Below the pieces are notes generated by a model that did not search any database, was not told where the DNA came from, and saw nothing but the letters and a program-made list of their open reading frames with translations. A stretch of DNA of 52,070 nt from Terrabacter aerolatus (GTDB taxonomy: Bacteria; Actinomycetota; Actinomycetes; Actinomycetales; Dermatophilaceae), in NCBI RefSeq assembly GCF_007991735.1, contig NZ_BJYX01000023.1, forward strand, positions 1 through 52,070. Direction: 5' to 3'. The number at the start of each line of letters is the position of its first letter. Within the stretch, counting starts at the first letter, position 1. Shown here piece by piece: positions 1 to 8,428 of the stretch. The translations under genes and the position numbers were made by a program.

Positions 1-157
1 GGACCCGCCACACCGGGTCCTCCGGGGAGAACCACCGCTCGCCCTGGGCACCCCAGATGCGCTGCGCGCGGGCCGGCGCGTCGTCGCCGGCGACCTTGCT
101 GCGCAGCATCTTCCCCAGCTGGCGCTGGACCAGCCGGGCTCCTGCGGTGGGACTCAT
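1..157 (-). CDS. N-terminus of DUF2236 / MpaB-type oxygenase family protein (partial)
   Basis: The first ~52 residues of a minus-strand gene whose 3' part lies outside the window. The reading frame contains RIWGAQGERWFSPEDPVWRV, which I recognise as typical of the N-terminal region of DUF2236 (MpaB / latex-clearing-protein-like, putative heme) proteins. The ATG at 155-157 was chosen; an in-frame ATG at 167-169 adds four residues. Catalytic or heme-binding residues are not in the window, so function beyond family membership is not claimed. Confidence 0.6.
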   Translation of the reverse strand, partial: MSPTAGARLVQRQLGKMLRSKVAGDDAPARAQRIWGAQGERWFSPEDPVWRV

Positions 158-248
158 GCCCTTCAACATAACCGCAGGTCAGCGGCTCACGGAATCGTCT
201 TGTCCAACGTTTGTCCGAAGTCTCGAACAGGTGTTTGAGCCGAGCCGC

Positions 249-644
249 TCACCCGAGGGTGATCCTGATGGCAGCGCGTGGGGCGCGCGGGCGCACCCGG
301 TCGGTGACGGCGGCGACCGCATCACCGAGGCGGGCCAGGACGTACTTGCGCCCGAGGGCGCGCTTGACCGCGGCCACGCCCTCCGCGCTCCGGTCGACGA
401 CGGCCGTGCCGGCATACGTCGGCGCTCCCTCGGCCACCCGGCCACGCAGGTCGCACGGCCGCAGCTCGACCCGCGCCGTGTGGGCGAGCCGCTTGAGCTT
501 GCCGGCGGGGTCGACGCTGACGACGACGAGGTCGGAGCCGTCGCGCGCGATCCACACCGGGGTCGGCACGGGCGCCCCGTTGCGGCGGAAGGTCGTCAGC
601 GACACGTAGCGCTGGGCGTTGACGACGTCGAGGTCGCTCGGCAT
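249..644 (-). CDS. PPOX-class F420-dependent oxidoreductase-like protein
   Basis: 131 aa, single small split-barrel domain. The motif TFRRNGAPVPTPVWIARDG followed by GKLKRLAHTARVELRPCD is the characteristic start of actinobacterial PPOX-class (pyridoxamine-phosphate-oxidase fold) enzymes that use F420 or flavin; the substrate cannot be told from sequence. The ATG at 644 opens the conserved domain immediately; a TACGCT -10-like box lies about 15 nt upstream. It is divergent from the 2H phosphoesterase gene at 694, sharing a 49-bp promoter region. A clear paralogue lies at 19223-19624 with the same GKLKRL and RPCD/QPCD blocks. Confidence 0.8.
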   Translation of the reverse strand: MPSDLDVVNAQRYVSLTTFRRNGAPVPTPVWIARDGSDLVVVSVDPAGKLKRLAHTARVELRPCDLRGRVAEGAPTYAGTAVVDRSAEGVAAVKRALGRKYVLARLGDAVAAVTDRVRPRAPRAAIRITLG

Positions 645-682
645 GGGGCTCACGGGCCCAGCGTAGGCCGCGCTCCCGTGTC

Positions 683-688
683 CACAAT
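683..688 (+). promoter_or_regulatory. candidate -10 box (CACAAT) of a leaderless promoter
   Basis: CACAAT ends 5 nt before the ATG at 694, the spacing expected when transcription starts at or next to the start codon. No Shine-Dalgarno sequence is visible for this gene. Confidence 0.35.
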
Positions 689-693
689 GGGCC

Positions 694-1230
694 ATGGCGC
701 TCGCGCTCTGCCTCCTGCTCGACCCGGCGTCCGACCGGCTCGTCCGCGCGCTGTGGCGCCGGCTCGAGGAGCAGGGCGTCCCGACCCTGCTCACGCACAC
801 CCACGGGCGGCACGTCCCGCACGTGTCGTATGCCGTCCTGCTGGCCGCCGAGCGCCAGGCGGTGCTGTCCGCGGCCGCCGGGTTGGGCGACGAGCTGGAC
901 GACGAGGGGCCGCTCGGGATGGCCGTCCAGGGCGTCGTGGTCTTCCCGCGTGGTCGCGCGGCGCTGGCCGGCTCGACGACGGCCGCCCTCGCCACCCGCC
1001 AGGCGCGAGCGGTCGAGGCGCTGCGGGCGACGGGCGCCGTGATCCACCGGCACTACGAGCCGGGCCATTGGATGCCCCACGTGTCGCTGACGACCGGCGT
1101 GGCCGGCGCGCGCCTGCCGTCCGTCGTCGAGGCGGTGTCGGACCGGCTGCCCCTCACCCTGCGGTGCGACCGGGCGGCGATCATCGACACGACCGACGGT
1201 ACGACGTGGGAGCTCACCTGCGTGCCGTGA
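694..1230 (+). CDS. 2'-5' RNA ligase / 2H phosphoesterase superfamily protein
   Basis: 178 aa. Two copies of the H-x-[ST] signature, VPHVSY near residue 45 and MPHVSL near residue 129, in a protein of the usual 2H phosphoesterase size. In the family the paired histidines act on 2'-5' or cyclic phosphodiester bonds in RNA or nucleotides. The physiological substrate of the many bacterial single-domain members is unknown. It is monocistronic and divergent from the PPOX gene. A 300-bp non-coding stretch follows. Confidence 0.7.
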   Translation: MALALCLLLDPASDRLVRALWRRLEEQGVPTLLTHTHGRHVPHVSYAVLLAAERQAVLSAAAGLGDELDDEGPLGMAVQGVVVFPRGRAALAGSTTAALATRQARAVEALRATGAVIHRHYEPGHWMPHVSLTTGVAGARLPSVVEAVSDRLPLTLRCDRAAIIDTTDGTTWELTCVP

Positions 1231-1261
1231 GGTCGGCTCCGTCGCAACGGCGCCCGGTGGT

Positions 1262-1300
1262 CCGGAATGGTCACCCGGAATGGTCACCCGAAATGGTCAC
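1262..1300 (+). repeat. three tandem 13-bp repeats in an intergenic region
   Basis: Units CCGGAATGGTCAC (1262-1274), CCGGAATGGTCAC (1275-1287) and CCGAAATGGTCAC (1288-1300) follow each other without gaps in the 300-bp gap between 1230 and 1539. A related TGGTCCG/TGACCAG stretch follows. Iterated binding sites for a regulator of the downstream gene are possible; no protein can be named. Confidence 0.8.
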
Positions 1301-1454
1301 CTCTGGTCCGTTATGACCAGATCTGTCCATTTCGAACCATCACCGCCGCGTCGGCGTGTCACTCTGTCGCAGTCGCCCCCGGACGGGACACTCGTTGGCA
1401 GGGGACAAGAACTTCCGACGGTTGGCCCGTTGTGGTACGTGAACCGTCACTGGT

Positions 1455-1483
1455 AGCCCGGCATCGCGATCGCGAGCCGGGCT
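1455..1483. other. intergenic hairpin, 8-bp stem
   Basis: AGCCCGGC (1455-1462) pairs with GCCGGGCT (1476-1483) around a 13-nt loop containing GATCGCGA. No T-run follows, so it may be a weak terminator for the gene ending at 1230 or a regulatory structure ahead of 1539. Confidence 0.4.
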
Positions 1484-1525
1484 CCATCATGTCCGGATCG
1501 CCCTGATCGGCAACGGGATCCGGTC

Positions 1526-1531
1526 TACGGT
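1526..1531 (+). promoter_or_regulatory. candidate -10 box (TACGGT) of a leaderless promoter
   Basis: TACGGT is followed by exactly 7 nt and the ATG at 1539, which argues for 1539 rather than the overlapping GTG at 1530 as the start. Confidence 0.4.
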
Positions 1532-1538
1532 GGGAAGC

Positions 1539-2192
1539 ATGAGGAGAGGCGCCGGGCCGCTGCTCGCAGCGGTCGTCGGCGGGGTCGCCGCCCTGGGGGT
1601 GGTGACGCTGCGCTGGTCCGCGCTGCACTGGGGCGCGACGACGGAGGAGACGCGCGAGCGCCTGCCCGGCGACGAGATCCTCCCCGATCCCGGCCTCGTC
1701 GCGACCCGCGCCGTCACCATCGAGGCCCCGCCCGAGGAGGTCTGGCGGTGGGTCGTGCAGATGGGGTCCGACCGGGGCGGCTTCTACAGCTACGACGGGC
1801 TCGAGAACCTCGCCGGTTGTCACCTGCACAGCGCCGACGCCGTCGTCGAGGCCTGGCAGCACCTCGAACCGGGCGACCGCGTGCGCCTGCACCCGCGGGT
1901 CGCGCTCGCCGTGGCCTCGATCGACCCCGGGCGCGCGCTCGTGCTGCACGCCGGGCCGGCCATGCCCGGTGACCCGGAGGCTGCCCCCTACGACTTCACG
2001 TGGTCGTTCGTGCTGCGCCGCCACCCCCACCGAGCGACCCGGCTCATCACCCGTGAGCGCTTCTCGTACCCGCACCGGTGGTCGCCGCTCCTCGTCGAGC
2101 CGATGTCGGTCGCGAGCTCGGTCATGAGCCAGAAGATGCTCCGCGGCATCCGCGACCGCGCGGAGGGCGCGGCCCGCTCGTCGGGCAGGTGA
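1539..2192 (+). CDS. SRPBCC-family protein with N-terminal membrane anchor
   Basis: 217 aa from the ATG at 1539 (an in-frame GTG at 1530 would add three residues). Residues ~5-25 form one hydrophobic segment (signal anchor); from about residue 55 a START/SRPBCC-like domain begins with VTIEAPPEEVWRWVVQMG, the usual polyketide-cyclase/SRPBCC opening, followed by a GGFYSYDGLENL block common in actinobacterial members. SRPBCC domains bind hydrophobic ligands; no specific ligand can be inferred. It is convergent with the small membrane-protein gene ending at 2197, with almost no gap. Confidence 0.65.
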   Translation: MRRGAGPLLAAVVGGVAALGVVTLRWSALHWGATTEETRERLPGDEILPDPGLVATRAVTIEAPPEEVWRWVVQMGSDRGGFYSYDGLENLAGCHLHSADAVVEAWQHLEPGDRVRLHPRVALAVASIDPGRALVLHAGPAMPGDPEAAPYDFTWSFVLRRHPHRATRLITRERFSYPHRWSPLLVEPMSVASSVMSQKMLRGIRDRAEGAARSSGR

Positions 2193-2196
2193 CGCG

Positions 2197-2448
2197 TCAG
2201 GCCGGTGAGGAGAGCTGCTTCGGAGGGATCCGACGCCCTCGTGCGAAGTAGGCGATCGGTCCGAAGAAGTTGACCGCGATGACCGCCGCCCACATCGCCT
2301 TGCTCCCGTTGACCTCCTCGGCGGGGCGCCGGGCCAGGTCGGTCCACGCCGTCGCGGCGAGGGACAGCTGCAGGCATCCGACCACGAGCACTACGGTCTG
2401 CTGGCCGCTCGTCAGGTCCGACCACTTCTTCTTCGTCCTCTTCGGCAT
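2197..2448 (-). CDS. small membrane protein with PLDc_N-like domain
   Basis: 83 aa, two transmembrane segments (about residues 15-35 and 50-70) after a basic N-terminus MPKRTKKKW. The second half, with GSKAMWAAVIAVNFFGPIAY followed by FARGRR, matches the short phospholipase-D N-terminal (PLDc_N) domain found in many small actinobacterial membrane proteins. A strong Shine-Dalgarno sequence (GAGGAGG) lies 6 nt upstream of the ATG at 2448. Function unknown. Confidence 0.7.
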   Translation of the reverse strand: MPKRTKKKWSDLTSGQQTVVLVVGCLQLSLAATAWTDLARRPAEEVNGSKAMWAAVIAVNFFGPIAYFARGRRIPPKQLSSPA

Positions 2449-2605
2449 GAGTCCTCCTCAGGTCCGGTGACACCCGTCCCCTCCGGACTAGCAGGTCCCG
2501 GCCGCGGCCATCGAGCGATGTGACGCACGAGACGCCCTGCGCGAGAGCCGGACCCGGGCGTCGGTGTCACGCTGGAGAGGCCAGGGGAGTCGGTTGGGAG
2601 TCCTC

Positions 2606-3304
2606 ATGAAACGCGCCTTCGCCGTCGCGGCCGTCCTCGCCGCGCCACTCGTCCTCGGAGTGCTGGCCACGGGATCCGCCGGCGCGGCCCAGCCCCGGAT
2701 CTACCACACCATCGGCGCCACGTCGGCGTCCGCCGTCGTCGCGACGACGCAGGGCTGTGAGCTGACCGAGGTCTTCCTCTCGTCGAGCACGGCGATGTAT
2801 GCCGGACAGCCCGGTCCCGTGGGCAAGCAGGGGCTCACCGCGGTGTTCGTCCGCGTCACCGACTCCTGTGCGGCTTCCGGTGCACGGGTCGCCCCAGCCG
2901 CAGGTGGTGGTGGCGGACCGGTCGTCTTCCAGGCGGACGTGCAGAACGGCGCCCCGCTCGTCGTCGACCCGCGCCTGACCCGGGCCTCGGTCACCACCGA
3001 CCTCACCGGCACCGATGGCGACGGCAACCCGGTCACGGTGCACCTCACCGCGTCGTGGACCGGCTCCGGGCCTCTGGAGCACACCACCGACTCGACCCAC
3101 GTCCACTTCGCCGACGGCAACGTCAGCTCCACCGCCAACGACCTGCGCCGTGCCGCCTCGGCCCAGGTCGCGGTCGAGGTCGCCGGCCGGTCGGCCACGG
3201 GCACCGACCCCTCCGCGGTGCTCGAGCAGGCGCGGTCGCACTGCATCGAGGTCCCCCGTCCCGGCGTCGAGGGCTTCTTCCCCTGCTTCGGCTTCCCCGC
3301 CTGA
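2606..3304 (+). CDS. secreted protein of unknown function
   Basis: 232 aa. The ATG at 2606 gives a textbook Sec signal peptide: MKRAF, a hydrophobic stretch to about residue 22, then SAGA-AQ as a likely cleavage site. GGGAG lies just upstream as ribosome binding site. The mature part is rich in Thr, Ser, Val and Gly, has a GGGG turn near its middle and four to five Cys residues, suggesting a disulphide-stabilised beta fold. I do not recognise a family. The next gene is on the opposite strand, 76 bp away, with one GTATGCCG-type octamer in the gap. Confidence 0.6.
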   Translation: MKRAFAVAAVLAAPLVLGVLATGSAGAAQPRIYHTIGATSASAVVATTQGCELTEVFLSSSTAMYAGQPGPVGKQGLTAVFVRVTDSCAASGARVAPAAGGGGGPVVFQADVQNGAPLVVDPRLTRASVTTDLTGTDGDGNPVTVHLTASWTGSGPLEHTTDSTHVHFADGNVSSTANDLRRAASAQVAVEVAGRSATGTDPSAVLEQARSHCIEVPRPGVEGFFPCFGFPA

Positions 3305-3380
3305 CGGCGCGAGATCTGCCGGGCGCGAGCAGCGCGCGGGCGGGGACGGCATACGAGCCCCCCGCCCGCGTGCACGGCGC

Positions 3381-4634
3381 TCAGCGCAGGATCGCGGCGA
3401 AGGCGTCGAGGAGGAGCTGGATCTCGACCTCGCCGACGACGAGCGGCGGTGCGAGGCGCACCGTCGAGCCGTGGGTGTCCTTGACGAGGACGCCGTGCTC
3501 GAGCAGCCGGTGCGACGCCTCGCGCCCGGTCATGAGGCGCGGGTCGATGTCGACCCCGGCCCAGAGCCCGCGGCAGCGCACCGCGTCGACGCCGTGGCCG
3601 ATGAGCTCGCGCAGCCCGGCGTCGAGGATCGCGCCGAGCCACCGCGCCCGCTGCTGGAACTCGCCTGTCGCGAGCAGCCCGACGACGGCCTGGCCGACGG
3701 CCGCGGCGAGCGGGTTGCCGCCGAAGGTCGACCCGTGGCTGCCGGGCGTGATGACGCCGAGGACGTCCCGGTCCGCGACGACGGCCGACACCGGGACGAT
3801 GCCGCCGCCGAGCGCCTTGCCGAGCACGTAGACGTCGGGCACGACGCCCTCGACGTCGCAGGCGAAGGTCGTGCCGGTGCGGCCCAGGCCCGACTGGATC
3901 TCGTCGGCGACCATGAGCACGCCCCGCCTCCGGGTCAGTTCGCGCACCTCGCGCAGCCAGCCGTCGGGCGGGAGGATGACGCCGCCCTCGCCCTGGATCG
4001 GCTCGAGCAGCACCGCCACCGTGTCGTCGGTGACGGCCGCCTCGAGCGCCTCGAGGTCGCCGAAGGGCACGGTGTCGAAGCCCGGCGTGTAGGGGCCGTA
4101 GTGGTCGTGGGCGACGGGGTCGTCCGAGAAGCTGATGATCGTCGTCGTGCGGCCGTGGAAGTTGCCGGCCATGACGACGATGCGCGCGCGCCCGTCGGGG
4201 ACGCCCTTGACCTCGTAGCCCCAGCGCCGCGCCGTCTTGATCGCGGTCTCGACGGCCTCGGCGCCGGTGTTCATCGGCAGCACGAGATCCTTGCCGGCGA
4301 GCGTCGCGAGGTCCCGGCAGAAGGGGCCGAGCCGGTCGCTGTGGAAGGCGCGGCTCGTCAGGGTCAGCCGGTCGAGCTGCGTCCTCGCCGCGCCGACGAG
4401 GGCGGGGTGCAGGTGCCCGAAGTTGAGGGCCGAGTAGCCGGCCAGCGCGTCGAGGTAGCGACGCCCCTCGACGTCGGTGACCCAGGCACCCTCGGCGTGC
4501 GAGATGACGACGGGCAGCGGGCTGTAGTTGCTCGCCACCCAGTCCTCGGCGAGGGAGACGTGCTCGTGGGTGGGGGTGCCAGGGGTCGGGCCGTTCCGCT
4601 CGCGGGCCCCGGGTCGTGCGGCCGTGTCGCTCAC
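3381..4634 (-). CDS. rocD: ornithine--oxo-acid aminotransferase (class III PLP)
   Basis: 417 aa, full length for ornithine aminotransferase, which converts ornithine and 2-oxoglutarate to glutamate semialdehyde and glutamate in arginine/ornithine catabolism. Visible class-III features: NTGAEAVETAIKTAR (cofactor phosphate region), GNFHGRTTTIISFS, the DEIQSGLGRTG block with the PLP-pyridine Asp, and LGKALGGG carrying the Schiff-base Lys (about K273). The GTG start at 4634 is preceded by a CACGAT box at 6-nt spacing. Acetylornithine aminotransferase is the main alternative, but the motif wording is closer to RocD and no arg biosynthetic gene is nearby. Divergent from the P-loop operon at 4810. 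Confidence 0.85.
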   Translation of the reverse strand: MSDTAARPGARERNGPTPGTPTHEHVSLAEDWVASNYSPLPVVISHAEGAWVTDVEGRRYLDALAGYSALNFGHLHPALVGAARTQLDRLTLTSRAFHSDRLGPFCRDLATLAGKDLVLPMNTGAEAVETAIKTARRWGYEVKGVPDGRARIVVMAGNFHGRTTTIISFSDDPVAHDHYGPYTPGFDTVPFGDLEALEAAVTDDTVAVLLEPIQGEGGVILPPDGWLREVRELTRRRGVLMVADEIQSGLGRTGTTFACDVEGVVPDVYVLGKALGGGIVPVSAVVADRDVLGVITPGSHGSTFGGNPLAAAVGQAVVGLLATGEFQQRARWLGAILDAGLRELIGHGVDAVRCRGLWAGVDIDPRLMTGREASHRLLEHGVLVKDTHGSTVRLAPPLVVGEVEIQLLLDAFAAILR

Positions 4635-4640
4635 CTCTCG

Positions 4641-4646
4641 ATCGTG
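4641..4646 (-). promoter_or_regulatory. candidate -10 box (CACGAT, minus strand) for rocD
   Basis: On the minus strand CACGAT is followed by 6 nt and the GTG start of rocD, consistent with leaderless transcription. The box is weak, so confidence is low. Confidence 0.3.
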
Positions 4647-4809
4647 GCACCGCGGCCTCGCGGCGGCACCGGAATGTGAGGTGATCCCGCTCTCGGACCG
4701 GCGCCGGCCCCGGGCCCCGGTGGGAGACTCGAAGAGGCGGGTCCCGCAGCCAGGACTACCCGCAGTGGGGTGTGTCGGTCACGTCGGCGACCCAGCCGCG
4801 GAGACCGCC

Positions 4810-6246
4810 ATGAGCACCCCCACGACGACGAGCACGACGAACCCCGGCAGCCCGGCCACCGCTCCCGCCCATCGCACCCGCGTCGTCGTCCTCGGCGCCG
4901 CGGGACGCGACTTCCACGACTTCAACGTCGTCTTCCGTGACGACCCGGCCTACGAGGTCGTCGCCTTCACGGCGACGCAGATCCCCGACATCGACGGGCG
5001 CCGCTACCCACCCGATCTCTCGGGATCGCTGTACCCACAAGGCATTCCGATCGTCGCCGAGAGCGAGCTGGCTGCCCTGCTCGAGCGGGAGCACGTCGAC
5101 GTCGTCGTCTTCGCCTACTCCGACGTGCGGCACGAGCAGGTCATGCACCTCGCCTCGACGTGCATCGCCGCCGGCGCCGACTTCCGGCTGCACAGCGCAC
5201 GCCACACGATGCTGCGCAGCACCCGGCCCGTCGTCGCCGTCACCGCCGTGCGCACGGGCGTCGGCAAGAGCCAGACCACCCGCTACCTCGCCCGGATGCT
5301 CGTCGACCTCGGGCTGCGCGTCGTCGCGGTCCGTCACCCCATGCCCTACGGCGACCTCGCCGCCCAGGCGTGCCAGCGCTTCGCGACGTATGCCGACCTC
5401 GACCGCCACGAGTGCACCATCGAGGAGCGCGAGGAGTACGAGCCCCACCTCGACGCGGGCGTCGTCGTCTACGCCGGCGTCGACTACGAGCGGATCCTCC
5501 GCGAGGCCGAGCAGGAGGCCGACGTCATCCTCTGGGACGGCGGCAACAACGACCTGCCGTTCTACGTCCCCGACCTGCACGTCGTCCTCGCCGACCCGCT
5601 GCGCCCTGGCGACGAGACGGCATACCACCCCGGCGAGGCGAACGTCCGGATGGCTGACGTCGTCGTCATCGCCAAGTGCGACTCGGCGCGGACCGCGGAC
5701 GTCGAGGCCGTCGAGCGGTCCGTCCGTGCCGTCAACCAGCGCGCCATGATCCTGCGCGCCGACAGCCCGGTCACCGTGGACGACCCGGCCGCGGTCGCCG
5801 GCCGCCGCGTCATCGTCGTCGAGGACGGCCCGACCCTCACCCACGGGTCGATGACCTACGGCGCCGGCGTCGTCGGGGCGCGCGCGGCCGGTGCCGCGCA
5901 GCTGCTCGACCCGACGACGTATGCCGTGGGGTCGATCGCCGCGACCTACGCGAAGTATCCGAATGCCCGAGGTGTCCTGCCCGCCATGGGCTACGGCGCC
6001 GAGCAGGTCCACGACCTCGAGGCCACGATCCGCGCCGCCGTCGAGGCGGGGGAGTGCGAGGACGTCGTCAGCGGCACCCCCATCGACCTGACCCGCGTCC
6101 TGTCGGTGCCCGCGCCGATCGTGCGGGCCCGCTACGAGCTGCGCGAGGTGGTGCCGGGCGGTCTCGCGGCCGCGCTGCGCTCCGCGCTCGCGCTCGAGAC
6201 CACCGGCGCCGACGCCGACGCCACGTATGCAGGGAGCAGCTCATGA
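4810..6246 (+). CDS. cyclic 2,3-diphosphoglycerate synthetase-like P-loop NTPase
   Basis: 478 aa from the ATG at 4810 (GGAGA upstream). Residues ~23-135 form a Rossmann-like domain starting RVVVLGAAGRDFHDFN; residues ~142-330 a P-loop domain with the Walker A motif TGVGKSQTTR (K153) and a Walker-B-like DVILWDGGNNDLPF. This two-part arrangement matches the family of archaeal cyclic 2,3-diphosphoglycerate synthetase (CpgS), which closes 2,3-DPG to its cyclic form with ATP. In bacteria homologues are usually labelled GTPase and their reaction is not established. ATGA overlap with the membrane-protein gene at 6243 implies one transcript; the divergent neighbour is rocD. Confidence 0.7.
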   Translation: MSTPTTTSTTNPGSPATAPAHRTRVVVLGAAGRDFHDFNVVFRDDPAYEVVAFTATQIPDIDGRRYPPDLSGSLYPQGIPIVAESELAALLEREHVDVVVFAYSDVRHEQVMHLASTCIAAGADFRLHSARHTMLRSTRPVVAVTAVRTGVGKSQTTRYLARMLVDLGLRVVAVRHPMPYGDLAAQACQRFATYADLDRHECTIEEREEYEPHLDAGVVVYAGVDYERILREAEQEADVILWDGGNNDLPFYVPDLHVVLADPLRPGDETAYHPGEANVRMADVVVIAKCDSARTADVEAVERSVRAVNQRAMILRADSPVTVDDPAAVAGRRVIVVEDGPTLTHGSMTYGAGVVGARAAGAAQLLDPTTYAVGSIAATYAKYPNARGVLPAMGYGAEQVHDLEATIRAAVEAGECEDVVSGTPIDLTRVLSVPAPIVRARYELREVVPGGLAAALRSALALETTGADADATYAGSSS

Positions 6247-6728
6247 CCACCCCGACCGAACACCTCCCCTCCGACTCCCGCGACCACCGCACCGGTCACC
6301 TCCACGAGGCGGACCACGTCACGCGGGTCTCCAACCGCCGCGGCGGCTACGTCGGGTCCGTGCTCGTCAACCTCATCGTGCTGTGGCTCGTCAACGGCTG
6401 GCCGGGCTGGCATGCCGTGCCCTTCCTCACCGGCCGCACCGTGCTCGTCATCGGCGCCGTCAACGCCGCGATCATCGCCCGCGCCGTGGCCGACGCGGTC
6501 AACGTCGTCCTCGACCTGCCCCGGCCGCGAGCCCTCGGCGACATCGTCTCCATCGGTTTCGGGCTCGCCGCGATCGTCCAGGTCTGGCGGGTCTTCCCCC
6601 TCGACGTCGTCGGCACCGGGTGGGAGACCGTTGCCCGGGTCCTGCTCGTCATCGGCTTCGTGGGCAGCTGCATCGGGATCCTCGAGGCCCTCGTCCGGCT
6701 CGTCCGCGGCCGCTTCCCCAGGATGTGA
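6243..6728 (+). CDS. four-helix integral membrane protein, unknown function
   Basis: 161 aa. ATG overlaps the TGA of the preceding P-loop gene (ATGA). After a polar ~35-residue N-terminus containing HEADHVTRVSNRRGGYVG there are four predicted membrane helices (about residues 37-55, 63-85, 98-118, 125-150). I do not recognise the family. Translational coupling suggests it works with the upstream NTPase or the downstream DUF4389 protein (gene starts 6 nt after its stop). Confidence 0.65.
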   Translation: MTTPTEHLPSDSRDHRTGHLHEADHVTRVSNRRGGYVGSVLVNLIVLWLVNGWPGWHAVPFLTGRTVLVIGAVNAAIIARAVADAVNVVLDLPRPRALGDIVSIGFGLAAIVQVWRVFPLDVVGTGWETVARVLLVIGFVGSCIGILEALVRLVRGRFPRM

Positions 6729-6733
6729 CCGTC

Positions 6734-8398
6734 ATGACCACCACCGGCGTTCCCTCGTCCGACCTCGACACCACCGGCAGGTCCCATCCGGCCGGCCGCC
6801 ACCTCGTGGCCCTCGTCATCGGCTGCCTGCTGATCCTCCCCGGGGTGGGCCTGCTCCTCGGCGGAGCCGGACTCGCGATCACGTATGCCGTCGCGCGTGA
6901 CGGCGCCGGCTACCTCATCCTGACGATGCCCGTCCTGTCGAGCTCGTCCCCGGCCCTCACCGCCGAGGACGCCGTCGTCGCCACGAGCTCCGACGTGCCG
7001 AGCTGGGTGCTCGACCGGCTCGAGTTCGACATCCGGATGACCGCCCGCCCGCTCGCCTCCGGCAAGACCGTGTTCCTCGGCGTCGCCCCCGCGAGCAGCC
7101 TCACGGCATACCTCGGCGGCGTCGCCCACGACCAGGTCGTGGGCATCACCGACCCGCGCACCGGCGGCGAGCGCACGGCGGTGCTGCGGGCGACCCCGGG
7201 TGCCGACCGGGCGCCCGCCCCGACGAGCCAGACCTTCTGGACCGCGGCGGCCACCGGCCCGGGGCAGCAGCAGCTGACGTGGCGCGTCTCCGGCGGCCAG
7301 TGGGGCGCGGTCATCATGAACGCCGATGGGAGCAGCGGGATCGCCGTCGCGTCGTCGATCGGCGTCCGCGCCGGCTTCCTCCTGCCGCTCGCGTTCCTCA
7401 TGCTCGGAGTCGGGATCGTCGTGGCCGGCGCAGCCGTGGCGCTCATCATCATCGGCGCCAGCGGCACCCGGCGCCCGGCCGGTGGCCCCGGAGCGGGCTC
7501 GGCGACCGGCACCGGCGGGACTCCGGTCGTGGCCGTCCCGCCCGACCGGGTCGTGGGGGACGCCCCCGTCGCCGCGGCACCGAGCCTCTGGCACCCGCAC
7601 CCGCGGGCCGTCAGTCCGGTCGCCCTCGACGCGCGCCTCGACGAGCCGCTCTCGCGGTGGCTCTGGCTCGTCAAGTGGTTCCTCGCGATCCCGCACTTCG
7701 TCGTGCTGGGCTTCCTGTGGCTCGCGTTCTCGGTCGTCAGCCTCGTCGCGTTCTTCGCGATCCTCTTCACGGGGCGCTACCCGCGCGGGCTCTTCGACTT
7801 CAACGTCGGTGTCCTGCAGTGGTCGTGGCGCGTGTCGTACTACTGCAGCAGCGGCGGCCTCGGCACCGACCGCTACCCACCGTTCAGCCTCGGGCCGGAG
7901 CCGGACTACCCGGCGCGGCTCGACGTCGCCTACCCGCAGCGGCTCTCGCGCGGCCTCGTCCTCGTCAAGTGGTGGCTGCTCGCGATCCCGCACTACCTCA
8001 TCGTCGGGCTGCTCGTCGGGGGTGGCACGTGGGCGTGGAACCGCACGAGCCAGGGGAATCCGCGCCTCGACGTCATGGGCGGCGGCATCCTCGGCCTGCT
8101 CGTCCTCGTCGCGGGGCTCTCCCTCCTCTTCGCGGGCCACTACCCGCGGGCGCTCTTCGACCTCGTCATCGGGCTCAACCGCTGGGTCTACCGCGTCATC
8201 GCGTATGCCGCGTTGATGACGGACGTCTACCCGCCGTTCCAGCTCGACGAGGGTGGGTCCGAGGTGCTGCCCGGGCCCCCGCCGCCCCCGCCACCGGTCC
8301 CGGCGGACCGTGTCGAGCCCGTGGCGCAGCGTCCCGAACAGCCTGTCGGGCAGCCTGGCGAGCGCTCGGGCGAACAGCCCCGTCAGCTCAGCGGTTGA
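6734..8398 (+). CDS. DUF4389-domain multi-pass membrane protein
   Basis: 554 aa. N-terminal transmembrane segment (~residues 22-48), an extracytoplasmic-looking Ser/Thr-rich domain of about 150 residues, a second membrane segment (~215-245), a Pro/Gly linker, then the C-terminal membrane region. That region holds two similar halves: LSRWLWLVKWFLAIPHF with YPRGLFDFNVGVLQWSWRV, and LSRGLVLVKWWLLAIPHY with YPRALFDLVIGLNRWVYRV, each ending near YPPF. These are the hallmarks of DUF4389. A proline run and Gln/Pro-rich tail end the protein. Its job is unknown; the operon context links it to the CpgS-like NTPase. Confidence 0.75.
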   Translation: MTTTGVPSSDLDTTGRSHPAGRHLVALVIGCLLILPGVGLLLGGAGLAITYAVARDGAGYLILTMPVLSSSSPALTAEDAVVATSSDVPSWVLDRLEFDIRMTARPLASGKTVFLGVAPASSLTAYLGGVAHDQVVGITDPRTGGERTAVLRATPGADRAPAPTSQTFWTAAATGPGQQQLTWRVSGGQWGAVIMNADGSSGIAVASSIGVRAGFLLPLAFLMLGVGIVVAGAAVALIIIGASGTRRPAGGPGAGSATGTGGTPVVAVPPDRVVGDAPVAAAPSLWHPHPRAVSPVALDARLDEPLSRWLWLVKWFLAIPHFVVLGFLWLAFSVVSLVAFFAILFTGRYPRGLFDFNVGVLQWSWRVSYYCSSGGLGTDRYPPFSLGPEPDYPARLDVAYPQRLSRGLVLVKWWLLAIPHYLIVGLLVGGGTWAWNRTSQGNPRLDVMGGGILGLLVLVAGLSLLFAGHYPRALFDLVIGLNRWVYRVIAYAALMTDVYPPFQLDEGGSEVLPGPPPPPPPVPADRVEPVAQRPEQPVGQPGERSGEQPRQLSG

Positions 8399-8428
8399 CC
8401 TCGGCCGGGGTCGTCGGGAGCGGAGTCC

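Noticed and set aside
3015-4679. Long plus-strand open frame across the aminotransferase gene
   Set aside because: It is antisense to rocD, lacks any recognisable domain and is Arg/Asp-rich as expected from the complementary strand of high-GC coding DNA.
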